Shown here piece by piece: positions 63,890 through 64,000 of a stretch of 64,000 nt of DNA. A program made the translations under genes and the position numbers. The notes below the pieces were generated by a model. It did not search any database. It was not told the DNA's origin and saw only the letters and a program-made list of their open reading frames with translations. Position 1 is the stretch's first letter. Each line of letters begins with the position of its first letter. This DNA comes from Syngnathus acus (lineage: Eukaryota; Chordata; Actinopteri; Syngnathiformes; Syngnathidae), in contig NC_051098.1 in the NCBI RefSeq assembly GCF_901709675.1, positions 12,553,918 to 12,617,917 on the forward strand. The letters run 5' to 3'.

Positions 63890-64000
63890 AGTTCTTGAGG
63901 CCAATGCTAAGGCCTTGAATGGCGAGCGATGTCAGGTGACATCACGCTTCGACGGCATCACGTTGGAATTCCTGCGAACAACACGAAGAGATTGAAGCGT

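Larger units (their letters stand above)
62728..64000. other. upstream region of the LPAR6-like gene
   Basis: The 5' leader and promoter of the receptor should lie here. A (CGCT)n block is at about 63207-63229. No clear donor was settled, so the leader may be unspliced. A 23-base C-run is at 63867-63889. No other gene seen up to the right edge. Confidence 0.4.

Overview
The window is vertebrate nuclear DNA, most likely from a teleost fish. The genes are split by short GT-AG introns. Mono-, di- and tetranucleotide repeats are abundant, there is a LINE reverse-transcriptase relic and a MITE-like hairpin, and the protein sequences match vertebrate families. I can see no bacterial operons, ribosome binding sites, CRISPR arrays or phage genes.

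Right-hand third (46.8-63 kb): three well-supported genes, all on the minus strand and in tandem. From right to left they are an intronless LPAR6-like lysophosphatidic acid receptor (61645-62727), integrin-linked kinase ilk (12 coding exons, 452 codons, 52630-57484, with a noncoding first exon near 58.65 kb), and apbb1/Fe65 (13 coding exons, 661 codons, 46848-50382, with one or two noncoding first exons near 51.4-51.5 kb). Every exon junction in ilk and apbb1 was followed by eye and keeps the reading frame, so both look intact. ILK is the pseudokinase scaffold of focal adhesions. Fe65 is the WW/PTB adaptor of amyloid precursor proteins. LPAR6 is a lysophospholipid GPCR. ilk and apbb1 also lie near each other in mammals, so this is conserved synteny, not an operon.

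Left two thirds (1-46 kb): mostly non-coding. A THAP-domain first exon with a promoter-like upstream region (41185-41362, minus) and a LINE RT fragment (about 43.15-43.25 kb, minus) can be recognised. Four separate minus-strand exons (1493-1676, 3945-4158, 7424-7541, 20890-20977) each start with an ATG and a hydrophobic signal peptide, end at a splice donor, and end in phase 1. A CpG-rich block at 26.4-26.9 kb ends in a strong donor and could be a noncoding first exon. My reading is that one or more minus-strand genes for secreted or membrane proteins begin here and continue past the left edge of the window; the gene cannot be named from what is visible.

The rest is intergenic or intronic DNA with microsatellites, long G/C homopolymers, minisatellites carrying CTCF-like motifs, and a purine-only-like tract. 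Long open frames in GC-rich parts of this region do not look like genes.
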